Shown: in pieces, positions 12,295 through 25,200 of the stretch
Layout of the letters: each line of letters begins with the position of its first letter
Numbering within the stretch: position 1 is the stretch's first letter
Assembly (NCBI GenBank): GCA_013397935.1
Contig: VZRN01000791.1
Location: 434,001-498,000, forward strand
Direction: 5' to 3'
Length of the DNA: 64,000 nt
Source of the DNA: Dasyornis broadbenti
Lineage: Eukaryota; Chordata; Aves; Passeriformes; Dasyornithidae
Notes under the pieces: generated by a model
What the model was told of the DNA's origin: nothing
The model's database searches: none
The model's input: only the letters and a program-made list of their open reading frames with translations
Program-made: the position numbers and the translations under genes

Positions 12295-12455
12295 TGCTCA
12301 GTGAGTGTGGGCCCTTTGAAAAGTCCTGCCACTTCTCTTTTCTCCACTTTCAGTCTGTAAAGGATGATAATAGTTACCGAATCTCTTAGGTTTTTTGTGA
12401 GAATTAATGGACTAATAATTTTAAAGCCCTATAGCTCATCAAAAGGTACTTCAGA
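12295..12455 (+). repeat. MIR-type SINE relic, best copy
   Basis: This is the clearest ancient SINE in the window. It reads GTGGGCCcTTTGaaAAGTCctgCCaCTTCTC, then CACTTTCAGTCTGTAAAG, GATGATAATAGTTACC, TTTTTTGTGAGAATTAATGGACTAATAATTTTAAAGCCC. In order these match MIR's 'gaccttgggcaagtcacttaacctctctg', 'cagtttcctcatctgtaaaatg', 'gataataatagtacctacctc', 'gttgttgtgaggattaaatgag' and 'taaagcgcttagaac'. The element lacks a recognisable tRNA-derived 5' end. The plus-strand frame at 12132-12389 partly overlaps it and is not a gene. Confidence 0.82.
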
Positions 12456-14334
12456 TTATTTCTTTTCCATCTCTTATTAATGATCTAAGAGAAGTTTGAC
12501 CTAGTGAGTAAAAGGTGAAAATATGTCTCCCGTTATTAGTTAAAAGAAACATCCACCACTTCTAAATCATAAAAAAGAAGCACAGATTGTTTGACAGGGT
12601 TTCCAAAAGTGGCCATGAGTGAGTCTTACTGAAATTGGTGAATCATTCTGCGCAATGTTTCATGTTCTTTAAAAACCCACATGTCCAGTAAATCACCCTG
12701 AAACTCCAATCTTACTTAAATTAACAAATGAGTTTTATCAGACCATTAATTTAGGCTTTTAGAAATTTCATACAGCTGCTATAGACTTGTGAGAAGAATT
12801 TAATATGCTTGGTCATCCTACATTGATTTTAAAATTCAAAAGTATCAGTCTGAGCTTTTACAGCACCTAATTTGTTTGAACTTCCTTTAGCTTAATGGCC
12901 TTAATTTGCTTTAACTGATACATGTTTAGGGAGGAAAATTTACAGTCTCAAGTAAAAATGGTGAAAGGCAACAGAATTGTACAAAGGCTTTAGGAAACAA
13001 AGGATGTGGATAAAGGAAGATAAGGTAGATTTGGGCACAGTTCAGTTGGAAGAGACACAGATCAAAAGAAACAAGTATATATGATGCTCCCAAAAGCCAC
13101 AGGTGGTATGAATATCTTGCTGACATTTGTGCCTTTGGAAATCTAAAGCCTTGGTTCTTCTCTTGAATTAAACAGCAAGTGTCTTGATGACTTTGCTGGA
13201 GAAAAATCAAGCTTTAATCATTCCAGGTCCTAAGTTATCTTGGTCAGAAAGTCCATTTTTCACAGTGATGGGCTGATGCCTGACAGATTAATGTTGTTAA
13301 TGTTCCTAGAGTTGATTGCTTCTGTCTTTATATGAACAGATACCTATAGTGTTTTCTGTTAGGGAACTGTTGGTTTTGGAGAATAAGTGGTCTTTTGTCC
13401 AGCCCAAAACACAAGTGAGAAGACCAGTACAAATTAGAACTTGCAGCTTCTTTCAGATATTTCTCAATCTCTTCAAAGTATATCTGCTTAGCAAATTTGT
13501 ATCATTTGCTCTTTAAATCCCTCTGGAATTTACATGTTCCAGGACTAATCTGTGCTTTTCAGTATCTACTTTTACCTTTGCGGAAGAAGTAATATTAGGT
13601 ATACTAATAGTAGCCTGGTTAGTCACTGTACTGATACAGAATAGCACAGCCACAGAAATGGTACAGTATGATTGAATCTTGAAACAAAGTCTCTCATTGA
13701 ATTTTGTTGTTCATATTAATTACTATTATCTTTTGTTGGTTGAAAACACAGTGATATCTTCCTAGCTGCAAACTCTGTTGCATACGATGAAATACTAAGA
13801 GCTCTGGAGGCATTAACTCTTGTTGCTTTTTTCTGTGCATGAGATGACACAATGGTGAATTTCTGCACAAACATTTGGATAGAATCTATTTCACGTTTCA
13901 TTAGCAACCTGTTCTGATCAAGGGAATTAAATGTTAGCGAAATCAGGTGCTTTTCACAATCAAAAAGGAGATTGGTATCTGGTTCTAAAGTATCATAGAC
14001 ATAATGGTGGGTCTTTAGAAGCTGCATTCTAAGAACAGGTGGCCTGATTGGCTCTTTCACAGCATTGGTGCAGAAAGTTGACAGTAGTTGCTGCCACTGT
14101 TATCTTTCACTTGTAAGGAAAACACTGGGATCATACTGATATATGCTCATAACTCACCCTTATTCTCTGGGAAATCAGATGCAATTTCTAATTATTTTTT
14201 CTGTTTTATGGTGTCATTCTAGTGAACAATTTGATAAATACACTCAATTATGTTTTGGGGTTTTTCAATACAAAACTTGTTCGGGCCAGCACTTGAACAA
14301 TCTGAAACCCCTTCTTAATTACTTTGCAATTGGA

Positions 14335-14500
14335 CATCACAGAATCACAGAATCTGTGAGGTTGGAAAAGACCTTTGAGATCATCGAGTCCAGCCTATGG
14401 ACCAACACCACCTTGTCAACTACACCATGGTACTGAGTGCCACATTCAGTCTTTTCTTAAACTCTTCCAGGTACAGTGACTCCACCACCTCTCTGGGCAG
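14335..14500 (-). mobile_element. CR1 LINE 3'-terminal fragment
   Basis: The plus strand begins with TCACAGAATCACAGAAT, the reverse complement of the ATTCTGTGATTCTGTGA terminal repeats that end every avian CR1. It continues with GAGGTTGGAAAAGACCTTTGAGATCATCGAGTCCAGCC, then a CCAACACCACC block, then TTCCAGGTACAGTGACTCCACCACCT and CTCTGGGCAGCC, all in the standard avian CR1 3' UTR order. The element therefore lies on the minus strand with its 3' end at about 14335 and is severely 5'-truncated, which is typical. Divergence is moderate and the core is easily recognised, so it is younger than the ORF2 fragment at 8.6-9.2 kb. Confidence 0.95.
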
Positions 14501-14541
14501 CCCAGATTGAAATGTCTTTATAAGACAACCCAGATTGAAAT
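14501..14541. repeat. 28-bp-offset direct repeat at the CR1 truncation point
   Basis: CCCAGATTGAAAT occurs exactly at 14501-14513 and again at 14529-14541, where CR1 homology stops. It could be a local duplication made during or after the 5'-truncated insertion, or the start of flanking DNA. Confidence 0.7.
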
Positions 14542-17500
14542 CCCAGTCTGAATTTTCATATTATATATTCTCTCTATTTTACTTTTTCTCCATAATTCCC
14601 TAAATAAATTTCCAACCCTCCAAAACCTTCACATTTTTAACATTTGTTCCTCTTATTTTGACAGAGACTACCTTTGAGGGTGGTTCTTGCTACAAGAACT
14701 GGTATGTATTATCAAATTTCAGGCTAATAATAGTAAAATACCTCTTTGTTTCATATTTTTCATCTGTCAATATTTGTAGAATTTTTCATAAATGTGAAAA
14801 TCATTTCAGTGCAGGCAAACTGTGCAGTCCTCTGGTGAACCATTATTTTTCATTGACTTGGGGATGGGGGGCAGAGTTTAAGAAAGGCAGTAGCCGTGTA
14901 ATGGCCCTAAAGGAGAAAAGAAAAAAAATTTTCTTTTTTTTTTTTAAATAAATGTTTCTCTTGGGCTTTCTACACTTACAGGTCTAAATGAGACTCTAAT
15001 CTGTGGTAAGTGCTGAGTAAAGTTTGGCCTACAGACACACCATGGACTGGTTTTGAATGGCACTTGCAGGAAACACCATGCAATAGGTGATTATGCTTTT
15101 CACTTCTGAGATCTGTTGACCTGTGGCCTTTAGGTCAAGGTCTCCTACTGTCAGACTAGACTACAATTGCTGAATTTGTGGGCAGCTTCTCAGGCAAGCT
15201 GTGCTAGGGTTCTGTTTGCTACCTGTTGGAGAGCAACAGGGAGAGCTGCTATGTGTTGTGGTCTGCAACACTGAAGATCCGATAAATTCAGCTTGCTTTC
15301 CAAGGGGATTCAGGGAGGGTCATAGACTACCTCCAGTACTTTGTCCTATTCAAATCTCTGTACAGAAAATCATTATAGATCAATCTTCCTAAGGTCTCAG
15401 AATCCTGGCCCGTGTTATCAGCAGAGTATGAACAAAAAGTTCAAAGTGTTGAAGATAGAAAGAAATTGGATTTGTGCCTGGATAGGACTAGACTAGCTAA
15501 CAAGAGGCAATGGAAATGTACCTGCCAGGGGAGAAAAGGTCATTTACTCAGAGGTAGAATTCCTGTGATGTACTTAACTGGGAGAAAGTTGTTTCTTTGA
15601 AATGCCTTTTCTATTCAAGGTACTGCAGAATGCTGTGCAATAATGAATTAGAACTGCAGCACCTATTTAAGCAAATGTAACTCCAATTATACATTTGGCA
15701 AACGCATACTGTCTAGAACAAGTTGAGGGTATTATAAAACACAGAGATGTTTGATTTGGGACTAGAATGTGTTGCTCTCCAAAACTGTCATGCAGTCTTA
15801 AATATCTGTCTAGAACCAGTGACAAGCATCAAACTCCCTAATCTTTCCTGAACATGCATCTTTATTAGATAAAACTTATTATCTAATGCCAAATTTATTG
15901 TAAAAAAATATTCTAGCTGAATCTGAACCAACAGCAGCCCACCACTTTATGGTTCTTATGTATTTTTCAAAAAAATACGAATAATTTAGGATATACTCTT
16001 AAGTATGATAGCTATACAAACTTATGCAAAATTGTTAAGAGAATATTACTTACATTGGACTATAAATAAATAAGTGTTATAGGAAAAAGCTAAATTTAGT
16101 CAATACTGAATCAGCCTCAAAAATATTTACATGCTAATGAAGATTTCCCTCAAATTTGTCAGCCAGAGTTTTTTAAAATAAAAATCTTCCAACCCACTGC
16201 TTGAGTAGGGTTATCCAGGCCTGGTTTTTTTACACCAGCATAGACAGATACTACATATTCTCTGTGGCTCTGTCCTTGGCCTCCACACTGTAGGCTCTTC
16301 ATGACTCTACTGAAATGATTTAGTGATATTCATCGAGAAAGAAATCTGAGGGAAAGTATGTCTATTTTTTATCCACTGGTTGTGATCCCCACCCTCCTGG
16401 CTGGCAGAGCCAAATGCAGAGTGGGGCCACGGCTTTTCTTATTTTTGAGAAGTAAAATAAGATTTTGTCTATAATGTGGTCAAAAGCTTGCACCAGTCCT
16501 AATCTTAACTATTCGCACAGAAAAGACTTCTTCCCAAGTCCTTGTAATAACAGCAAAAACTGAATGCATAACCTCAACTGTTACTCTTGAGCACTTCAGA
16601 GAATTAGTTAATTACTAACTATTATTACTGCCAGCTGGTACCTAGTTAAGTCTGCAGTTTATTTTACTACACCTGTTGTGGAATAATTCTTCTGTTCCAT
16701 GGTACGCAGATGTTTTCCTTAAATCTGAGAAACTCTCTATAGAGGTAAACACACGGGTTGTTTTTAATGGGAAGTTCTTTTGTGAACCTTTATTTCTCAG
16801 CTGTATTTGCCTTCTGTCCTGTTCCCTACCCATTCTCCCACTGACTGTGAACTTAGTGCTCTGTTCTATGACTGCATTTCAGTACCTACAGACAGCATAG
16901 CAAAGGCAAGAGGAGTTGCTTCACCCTCTTGCAGAGGTGACCCCTGTAGGAACATCCTCATTTTACGGTCCCCAACACACTCATTCATTCTTGCATCAGT
17001 AACTGCTGAAAATGCCAAAACTGATTCTTAGCGATACCGCTGTCACATAGGAGCTCTGGTTTACCTGTTTCACTAACCATAACAACATCTGTGCCTTTCA
17101 TCTGAAGGGTATCAGTGTTATAAAGAGCCTGTATGAGTAATAAGTTATCCAGTTTAGTGGCCAAGTTGGGTTGGAAAAAAATAACTTCAAAGGATACCAA
17201 AGTGTGCTATTTACCTCAAGCTAAAATGGTTTTTTTGTTTCTTCTAGATTACATAAGTTCTGTTTCTTCTTAATTAATTTTTTTATTTCTGTTTTTAAAA
17301 CATTGTATTTTGATTTATAATTTTTTTTTCTGTTGGAATTCTCTGTGGGAATTGCTATGCTAAACTTCCAATAGACAGCTTGCAGTGACACCTTTACTTA
17401 TTTCCATGATATATCTAAAAATCATTTACTTGGTTTTATTATCCTGTCTTATTACAAGTATTTATATAAACATCACCCCAGCCATATTTACGAAGTAGTT

Positions 17501-18333
17501 AGAAATCACTTTGACCCAACAGTAGCTGCATTCTACTAAATGGATACACTGTAAATGAGGTGCGTCTCAATTTTAGAACTGCTTTTCACCTTTCTGCTGG
17601 GAATTTCACAGAAGTAAAGTTTGTCATACCACATCCTTTCTTAACCTAAGAGAAACTTATACACCTTGTATTTAATTCTTATTAAATTGTTTCATAATGC
17701 AGCAGTTACTAAAGGAATTGTTTTAATGACATAGCACATTCATTATGGCAATTAAAAAAAATAATTGTAAACATATTTCATACAAAATTTCAGAGAAAGG
17801 TGAGGGGCAAAGACAAAATAAATCCGTAACAGGTTTTAGAATGATGTATCAGAGATTTTGACTTTCAATTTTTTTGTGAAGTATAAAAAAGCAGGAACAA
17901 GAACTTTTCTCAGTATCTCCCTCCCTTCTCTGCCTCCCCTCACTTTGTAAATCTCAAAGCATTAAATTGCTTTCAAATTTCAGGTAAACAAAATCCTGAT
18001 ATATTACACAGTGGCAAGTACAACAGGGAACACGGTGAAGCTTTAGCTTTAAAAAAAGACCCAACCAAGCAAACCTTATCTCTGTGGCTTTAAAGTTTTG
18101 TTTGTATGTGTGTGTGTACATGTGTTAGGGGATTTTTTGTTGGTATTGGATTGCTAAATTGTTCATAATTGAGCATTTACAAACACTTTGTATTTACAGA
18201 CTTTTTGATTTATGAAATGGGCCCAGTGGTCAAAAGATACATGATTCATTTCAGTAATATATTTGTCTGGTGGCACCCAATCTATTAATCATGAGAGTGA
18301 TTTTCCAGTCAGGCAAGCGCTTTGTGAGTAAGA

Positions 18334-18493
18334 CTGATTTATAAGTGTAGAAAATAATGGATAGTTCATGTACCTGATTTATAAGTAGCATTACTGTCAT
18401 ACAGATGGTTTGAAACTCAATACTTTATACCTTGGATGTAAATATCTATTTTATTAATAAAAATGGACTGATTTATGTGACTGATTTGTAAAT
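18334..18493. repeat. Four copies of a CTGATTTATAAGT-like 13-mer
   Basis: CTGATTTATAAGT occurs exactly at 18334-18346 and 18374-18386, 40 bp apart. Two degenerate copies, CTGATTTATGTGA (18468-18480) and CTGATTTGTAAAT (18481-18493), abut each other. All are in the same orientation. This could be remnants of a decayed tandem array or a cluster of binding sites. Confidence 0.6.
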
Positions 18494-19235
18494 CTTTTTT
18501 CTAGATTTTAGCAGAACTCATACTCTGATATACATTATTTCTCAAACAGGCTATTTTCCAAGGTCCAGATTTTGTAATCACAGTTTAGCTTATTGATATT
18601 TACTTTACATTCTTCTCATTTTGTGTTCTTACCAAGATGAGTTACTTTCTTTATCCTTTTTAGGGTATTGCCTTGATGAATGTTGTGTATGGGTGATTTT
18701 TTATCACTTCACATCTTCTCTCATAGTGATGCTTTCTGCACAGCCTTCATATTTATCAATAATTTCTGACCTCTGTTTATGTTTAGATGCCACTTCAAGA
18801 GCATCTAGTGCTTTTTCTTAGAAGCTGCATACAAATTACCACAACAAACAAACTAATGAATGGGTAGAAGCTGTAGCCAAGGGTTGATAATACATCACAA
18901 ATCTGTTAGTGGCTTGGGAATCTGGGCTATGAACCAAGTACTTTGAGATGGTAAGCTTTCAATTGCATAATTAAATTGAATAAATTTGTTCCATCTGAGA
19001 TCAAAAGGAAAAGGTGCCTGTAAGGTGGATCTTTCTGTAGTTTTTAATCAGCATTGGATTATATCTAAAACGTATTTGTAGTATTTACTTTTCTTTTTTT
19101 TTCCCTCTTCATACTATTGCTTGGTGGAGGATCTTCACACAATTTTTACTGAAATCTCTACTCCCCAGCATATTCTTTTCACCAGTGGAATTCTTGAACA
19201 AAGAACAAAAATTTTCAGCTTTCTGTTAAAAAAAA

Positions 19236-19259
19236 NNNNNNNNNNNNNNNAAATTTTTA

Positions 19260-19293
<34 letters not shown>
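19236..19293. other. Assembly gap (15 N) next to a 27-bp poly-A
   Basis: Fifteen N bases at 19236-19250 lie between an A8 run and an A/T-only stretch that ends in an A27 run (19267-19293). The gap probably reflects failed sequencing through homopolymer. The frames read through it on both strands are artefacts. Confidence 0.95.
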
Positions 19294-19296
<3 letters not shown>

Positions 19297-22200
19297 AAAA
19301 AGAGAAACTTTTAACTGAAAATGATACAGCAGATTTGAGCCCATTTTTGGGATAGCTTCAAAAATATTAGTAATTTGGAAGCCTACAAGCAGTACTTTAC
19401 ACAAACAGTGTCTGATTGAGCTAATCATAGTGGGAATTCAGATCAGTATTAAAATGCTTGGTTTTGGTCATCAGGTTTTGTTTGCTGTTTAATGGTTTAA
19501 TCTTCATACAGTCTCAACAAACAGCTACTAAATGAGTTGCAATTACAGTCATGACAAACATATGCAGGAACGACAACTCAAACTTACTACTTTCTCTAGG
19601 AATACTGTCAGGAAGAGGGGGGCTGTGTGAGAGTTTACAGCACTGGATATATGTAGCATTGCAGCAGCATCTTGAGGCCCTGACTTAGTCTGTCCCTCCT
19701 TTTGCAAGCGTCAGGGAGAAAAAGGAACAGTTCATGGATATGAAAAACCCAGATCACTTTCACATTAAACTTAGGGCCCAATCTCATTATGCTATAAATG
19801 GAGATGCAGCATGCCACGAGAGAGAAAGTGGGAGCTATGACCCCTTTAGTCAGAGGTTAAATACTTGACTGTTTGAACAGACATCCCAGTTAGTAAACAG
19901 CTTATTGGGAATTTATAGCACAATGAAGGTGGGGCAGGATCAAGCAAGATTTTCATGGAGTAAAGCCAAATGGAAAGGCTCAGGAGTACATAACCTTGCA
20001 AGAGCTGTCATACAACCACATTGTGACTATTGGTCATATCCCTGACCTGCAGAGTTTCAGTGGATAAGGTAAATGAATGTGGATGGAGAAGAATTCTGGA
20101 AGTCCACAGCAATGCAGTGATTGGGCCAAGGTCAAAGAGAGTGAGAATGAAATACAAATTTCTCAGTTCTGTAACAAGTGGATGTTCACAGATTCATTAA
20201 TAAAACTTTGATCATGTTCTCTTTTGCTAGTCTTCAGTCACAGCATTTCAAACAACGTGAACCCCAATAAACTGTAGAGGGTTTTGTGTGGCAGAAAGTT
20301 TAATCATATCTTATGTTAATTAGGATAAACTTGAGTAGCTTCAGATCCTGTAAAGAGCATCATTTTTATGATCAAATTCATTTTGAAGTGATTCACTAGC
20401 AGCACATTAACTCACTGTAAAAGATCTGATAGAGTTTAGATGAGCTACGCAATTGACTATATTTCTCGGAACATTAATTATAATTTAAACTTTAATATGC
20501 TTACAACTGTTACTTATAGAATAAAAGGACAATTTAAAATGACAAAACATTCAGTTTTTATGGATTGTGCTTCATTTACACTACCATATTTTTAAGTTAT
20601 TGTGGGATTAGATACTGTAACTTCAATTTATAGCTGTGGAAAATTTCTGAGAGTTTTTGTATAATGAAAATTTGCAGCTAGAGAAAATATTTAGCAAACA
20701 TTTTCTCAAAGTCTGTGCTTGAGAAACTCACTCTGTGCTGTGAAACCTGGAAAGAAATATTTTGGTCTGACTGAAATCTGAACATGTGGTTTCACAAATT
20801 GCAGAAAAGGAGAGTTTGGTACCAAACTGGTCTCCAGCTTAAGATAGCATTAGTACATAGAAAGACTTCTGTTATCTTGAAAGTCCTGGCAATGGTGTGG
20901 TTTGGGCTTTCTCTCTGAACTGCAATATTCATGACACTTTGTTTCCTACCTTGGCCTTGCTCTTATCTGTCCTTTCGTGTATGTGCTGAAGCCCTATCTA
21001 CTGGCTGAGTCAGGCAGAAAGAATGGGCAAATAACATCAAACAATAATTTTCAGACCTAGTGCAGCAGATTTGGTGAAGTCAATTTTGTCACCAGTTAGC
21101 TCAAAACATTTCTTTTCTCTTTGATTTGAAAAACTGTTTTAGTCAATTTTATGTTTCCAAACATATTCTGTATTTTCACCTTTTCACTTAACAGTAACAT
21201 CTTTTCTCTTTCAAGAGAAATTCAAATTACATTCCAATTTAAAAAAAAATCTCAGAATTTCTCGTAGGACAAGAGCAGTGATTGACAACAGGTTTCATCT
21301 CCAGCTGTTTCACAAACATTTGAGTAGGCACAAGGCTTTTAATTCACTCATTGAGTTACAGCTGTAGTGCCTATATGGTAACTCTCAAAGGTCTTCATCA
21401 GTACCTGCAGTAGAGTTTTCTCGATTCTAAATCTAAAAGGACAACACATTGGATTCTCAGCTAGTGTAAACCATTGCTGACTGGAGCCTCCCAGCATTGA
21501 CACCAGTTCTTTGTTAATTTCACTGATGTTGCCTTCTCATTCACCCTTTACATACACAAGCACTTTAATGGTATTATGTAATTGCTTAAGCATTTCTGTT
21601 AATTTCTCACTTTTTATTTTTAGCATTTCTAGAAATATATATGCTCACAGTACGTGTGACTGTCTTGTCTTCCTTCCCTTTCCTTAGAAGGGTTTCTTTC
21701 CCATCATCAGGTTATGAATACTGCCTATGAATTTATCATGAGTTCCAGAAGTTTCCTCACAGCTGCAACTGTTACCTTCTGCTCCAGTGCTATTTGTCAT
21801 GAGCCTTTTTTAAGATGAAATTAATGGAAAACCTCGCTGGATGAATTACTCAGTTCTGAGTGTGTGTGTCTGTGTGAGCGTGGGACTTGGGAGGAGAGAC
21901 CATTTGGAAGTATCTGCTGTTGGCAAGCCACAAAATTTCCTACTAACACAAGGAATCTCACAAATGTGACTAACAAGTGAGTGTAATGTTTGTACAGTGT
22001 GTCACCAAGAGATACGCACTCATTTCATGTGAACTTGCTTCCTCTGTCATAAAAACATAGTGCCTGTAGTATTAACTGTTCTTCTGATTATTAGATCTTT
22101 GTGTTTAGGCTCTCTTTAAAAAGTAAAATACTTCAGTAAAAGTCTTAGTTGTGATCTCTTGGAAGCTCATTGCAGCTTCTGTAGTAACAAAGATACTGGC

Positions 22201-25200
22201 TTAGGTAAAGAGCACAGAACCACTGGAAAGAAACAAAGTTGGCAGAGTGGTAACCAGGATATAATCCCCTACGTATCCTCTCATTTGGAGGCTTCATTTC
22301 CTTCCCCCACTTGAATCAGCAGATATAGAGATCCGTGAAAGTAAACCATGAATGCTGGGACAGAAATAAGCAAAAAAATTGCACTTAACCTCCAAGGTTT
22401 GGCTCCTACCTAAGGCCTCACACTGAACCCTGAATTGTTTCTGTATTTTACGTAAGTGGTTTGCTCATTTTTCCTCTACACATTTGCTTGTATTTTGAAC
22501 ATCAAGCTGAGCGCATATGCAGCGGGATACATTACATTATTAAACTGCATCATAATCATTGGGATCCAAGCACCAAGCTCTGCAGTGGCCACCTAGGAAT
22601 TGCACTTTGCTGAAAGAGCATAATGACCGATAGTGTTTAAATAATACAGCTATTGGACTGCAGTGTATGCAATTCCAAATTAATTTCTGACAAAACTGAA
22701 CTCCAAACAGCATTGAAATACTGAACTCACTGTGTTGAGCTGCAATGGAACTCACGTATTTAAATATTCAGAGAAATGTTAAGAACTTTCTTGGAAAATT
22801 CAGTGACTATAGCAGTTAAACTCTGCTGTGAGATGTAAAACCTTAAAGCAATACTTACCATTTGAAGGATTATGATGTACAACATTGTGAACTGTTACTG
22901 CAGTTGAAGAATTTGCCTTAGATCTCTGATGTAGGTTTTTATGTAGGGTTCTGGAAGAACTCACTGGGAGGGTTTAACTTCAGGTGTTTACAGTAGACCT
23001 CTGCTAGAGACTGTCAACCCCACACAATGTTCTCATGCATTATTCAGACAACCCAAGATGCCAAAGCATGAAATGACACCACTGAGATGCATTCATGTAT
23101 TTCTTCCTGTTGTTCTCCAAGGATGACTTCTGGGCAAAATAATGTTATAAATTGCAACAGCATGATTTGCTAAAGCTCATCTCCTAAATCCATCCTTAGT
23201 TTCATTTTAGTTACAACTCCCTGGCTTTCTTCATAACACAGTCTAAAGAACTGAGATGCTGAGTCTGTGAGATGACAAACTGGGGTAGAGCTTGAATAAG
23301 ATGGTTTCTTGAAGTATTCTAGGTTATCTTTGTAGCTGCACTTTTTTTGTTTCTACAAACAAAGCTGAATTTTTCCTCTTGGTTGTTTGTTATAAAATAT
23401 GAAAAGGATGGCTGACTTGTTAGCATAGCATTTAGAAAGCATTTAGTGTGTTTAGTGACCTCAGTCCCACATTTGGGTGACTAAGACTTGCATTGCTATG
23501 AATTTACTGTAGATGTGCATTTCCTGATTGGTGTAAACTACCAGAATATATCTGCATAGAGGTAAATGTTATCAATTTTTGAGAGCTGAAGGTCCAACTG
23601 ATGACTTATTTGCATGTACTAGTCAGCAGAATAAGGAGAGTGTCCATTTCCCAGCAGATCTGTTTGGGTCCAAATATTGTGCCTATTGTGTCCTTTGTTA
23701 AAATTGTGGCAGGGAATAGAAAGGGGAGAAAGGCTGGGACCATTACTTAAAGAATTTTTAGTGATGTCTGTAATGTCACTGAGTACCACTGTTTCGGAGA
23801 AATCAGGTTCTCCCACTCTACTTTGTAATATTAGAATTGGTAGAAGTCAAATAGCTGGCTTGCATCATACCTTTTACTATTTGACTAGACTACTGCCTGT
23901 AATAAAATTCAGCTTCAAGTATGAGTCAGAGTTTGCAGACGAATGATGAACTTTAGTAACCACCATAACAAGCCTCACACTTTTTGTGCCCACAGGTGTA
24001 CATACATTGGTTAGACTTCCTGTCCCTTAGCCAGGAACATGGGCTTGGATCAATATTTATGGCTGCTGTGGTCCTGAAAAGATTTATGTGTTTGCTCACT
24101 TTTACTTTTATGATTTTTCTGAATTTATTTAGAAAGACATGCTCTTCATTTAAGAAAATGAAGCAGCAGCTGTTGCTTGGAATGAAAATTTTGTTCAGTT
24201 GAGGAGGTGTAAGGCCACAGCAACATCCCAAAGTAGTGGAACACCTTCAACTGCTAATACAACAGTAACCTTTCAAAGCTGATAACACAGTTTCATTATT
24301 CAAAGTGAAATTGAGTGTTACACACTTTTTGCTGCACCAAAAACTGAGAGCAGACACTCTGGATCACTGCAGCTGGCAGAAAATGGTGAGTGATTGACTG
24401 GTGCAAAGATAAAACATCTGTAGGATAAAAACCCACCACTGAAATCTGTACTTTTGGGGAGTAACTTGCTTAAACAGCTCATATTTATGTCAGCAAAACC
24501 CTCAAGAATGTTTATCCTTAATTGCAACATCATAGATGTTGATAATCAAGGAGTTCAGGAAAAATGTACAGAGATTACAGTGTTCTTTAACTAAATTATT
24601 AAACATCACATTACTTTCACATATGAATCCCAATGAGCTTCTGTACTAATGTGCCTAGGAATTACTTGGCACAGATTACAGGAAAAATAATTCTTTGTGA
24701 GAAGGTGACAAGTGTGATTTTGAAATCCAGACTCCTGACAAATTAGTGACTTTATTTCCTGGCATTTGCTTAAGGGGGAATATAGTGTTACTGAAGATAT
24801 TTTACAGCAAAATGAATTGAAAGTAAAGAGAGCAGGATACCACTACAGCAATGATGGGGGAGGAGGATGGGTCTGAACATGAGTGGGGGACGCCCTATCA
24901 TTACATGAGCCAGATTGTGCTCTGCTGCAGGGGTGTGCCATAGAGTCTCCTTGTAAATCTGTGGTAGCTGTAAATACAAGGAGAGAGAGAATTAAAATAT
25001 CTGCTAGTTAATGCTTAATATTTTACCAGCCCATCTTTCCAAGAACAAGATATAAGACATGCATGTGGTATGAGCTGTTTTTCTGGAAGCACGGGGGAGA
25101 GAGGGAGGGGTTAAGTTAGTCCTTTGTGTGTTTTGTGGTGCTGAGGTATGGGAGAAGTGAAGAGAGATGACATCTGGTGCTGATCTCAAACACCCACGCA

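Larger units (their letters stand above)
9223..14334. other. Unique non-coding sequence
   Basis: No gene, RNA gene or clear regulatory site is seen apart from the tandem duplication and MIR relic listed separately. Open frames are all at or below about 115 codons. The 114-codon minus-strand frame at 13716-14060 has no recognised motif. AT-rich homopolymer runs such as 9478-9530 are ordinary. Confidence 0.65.

Noticed and set aside
19121..19428. Frames through the N run on both strands
   Set aside because: They depend on unknown bases and homopolymers.
20110..20160. GGGCCAAGGTCAAAGAGAG, similar to the reverse MIR 'cccaaggtcacacag' block
   Set aside because: Single short block without the rest of the element.
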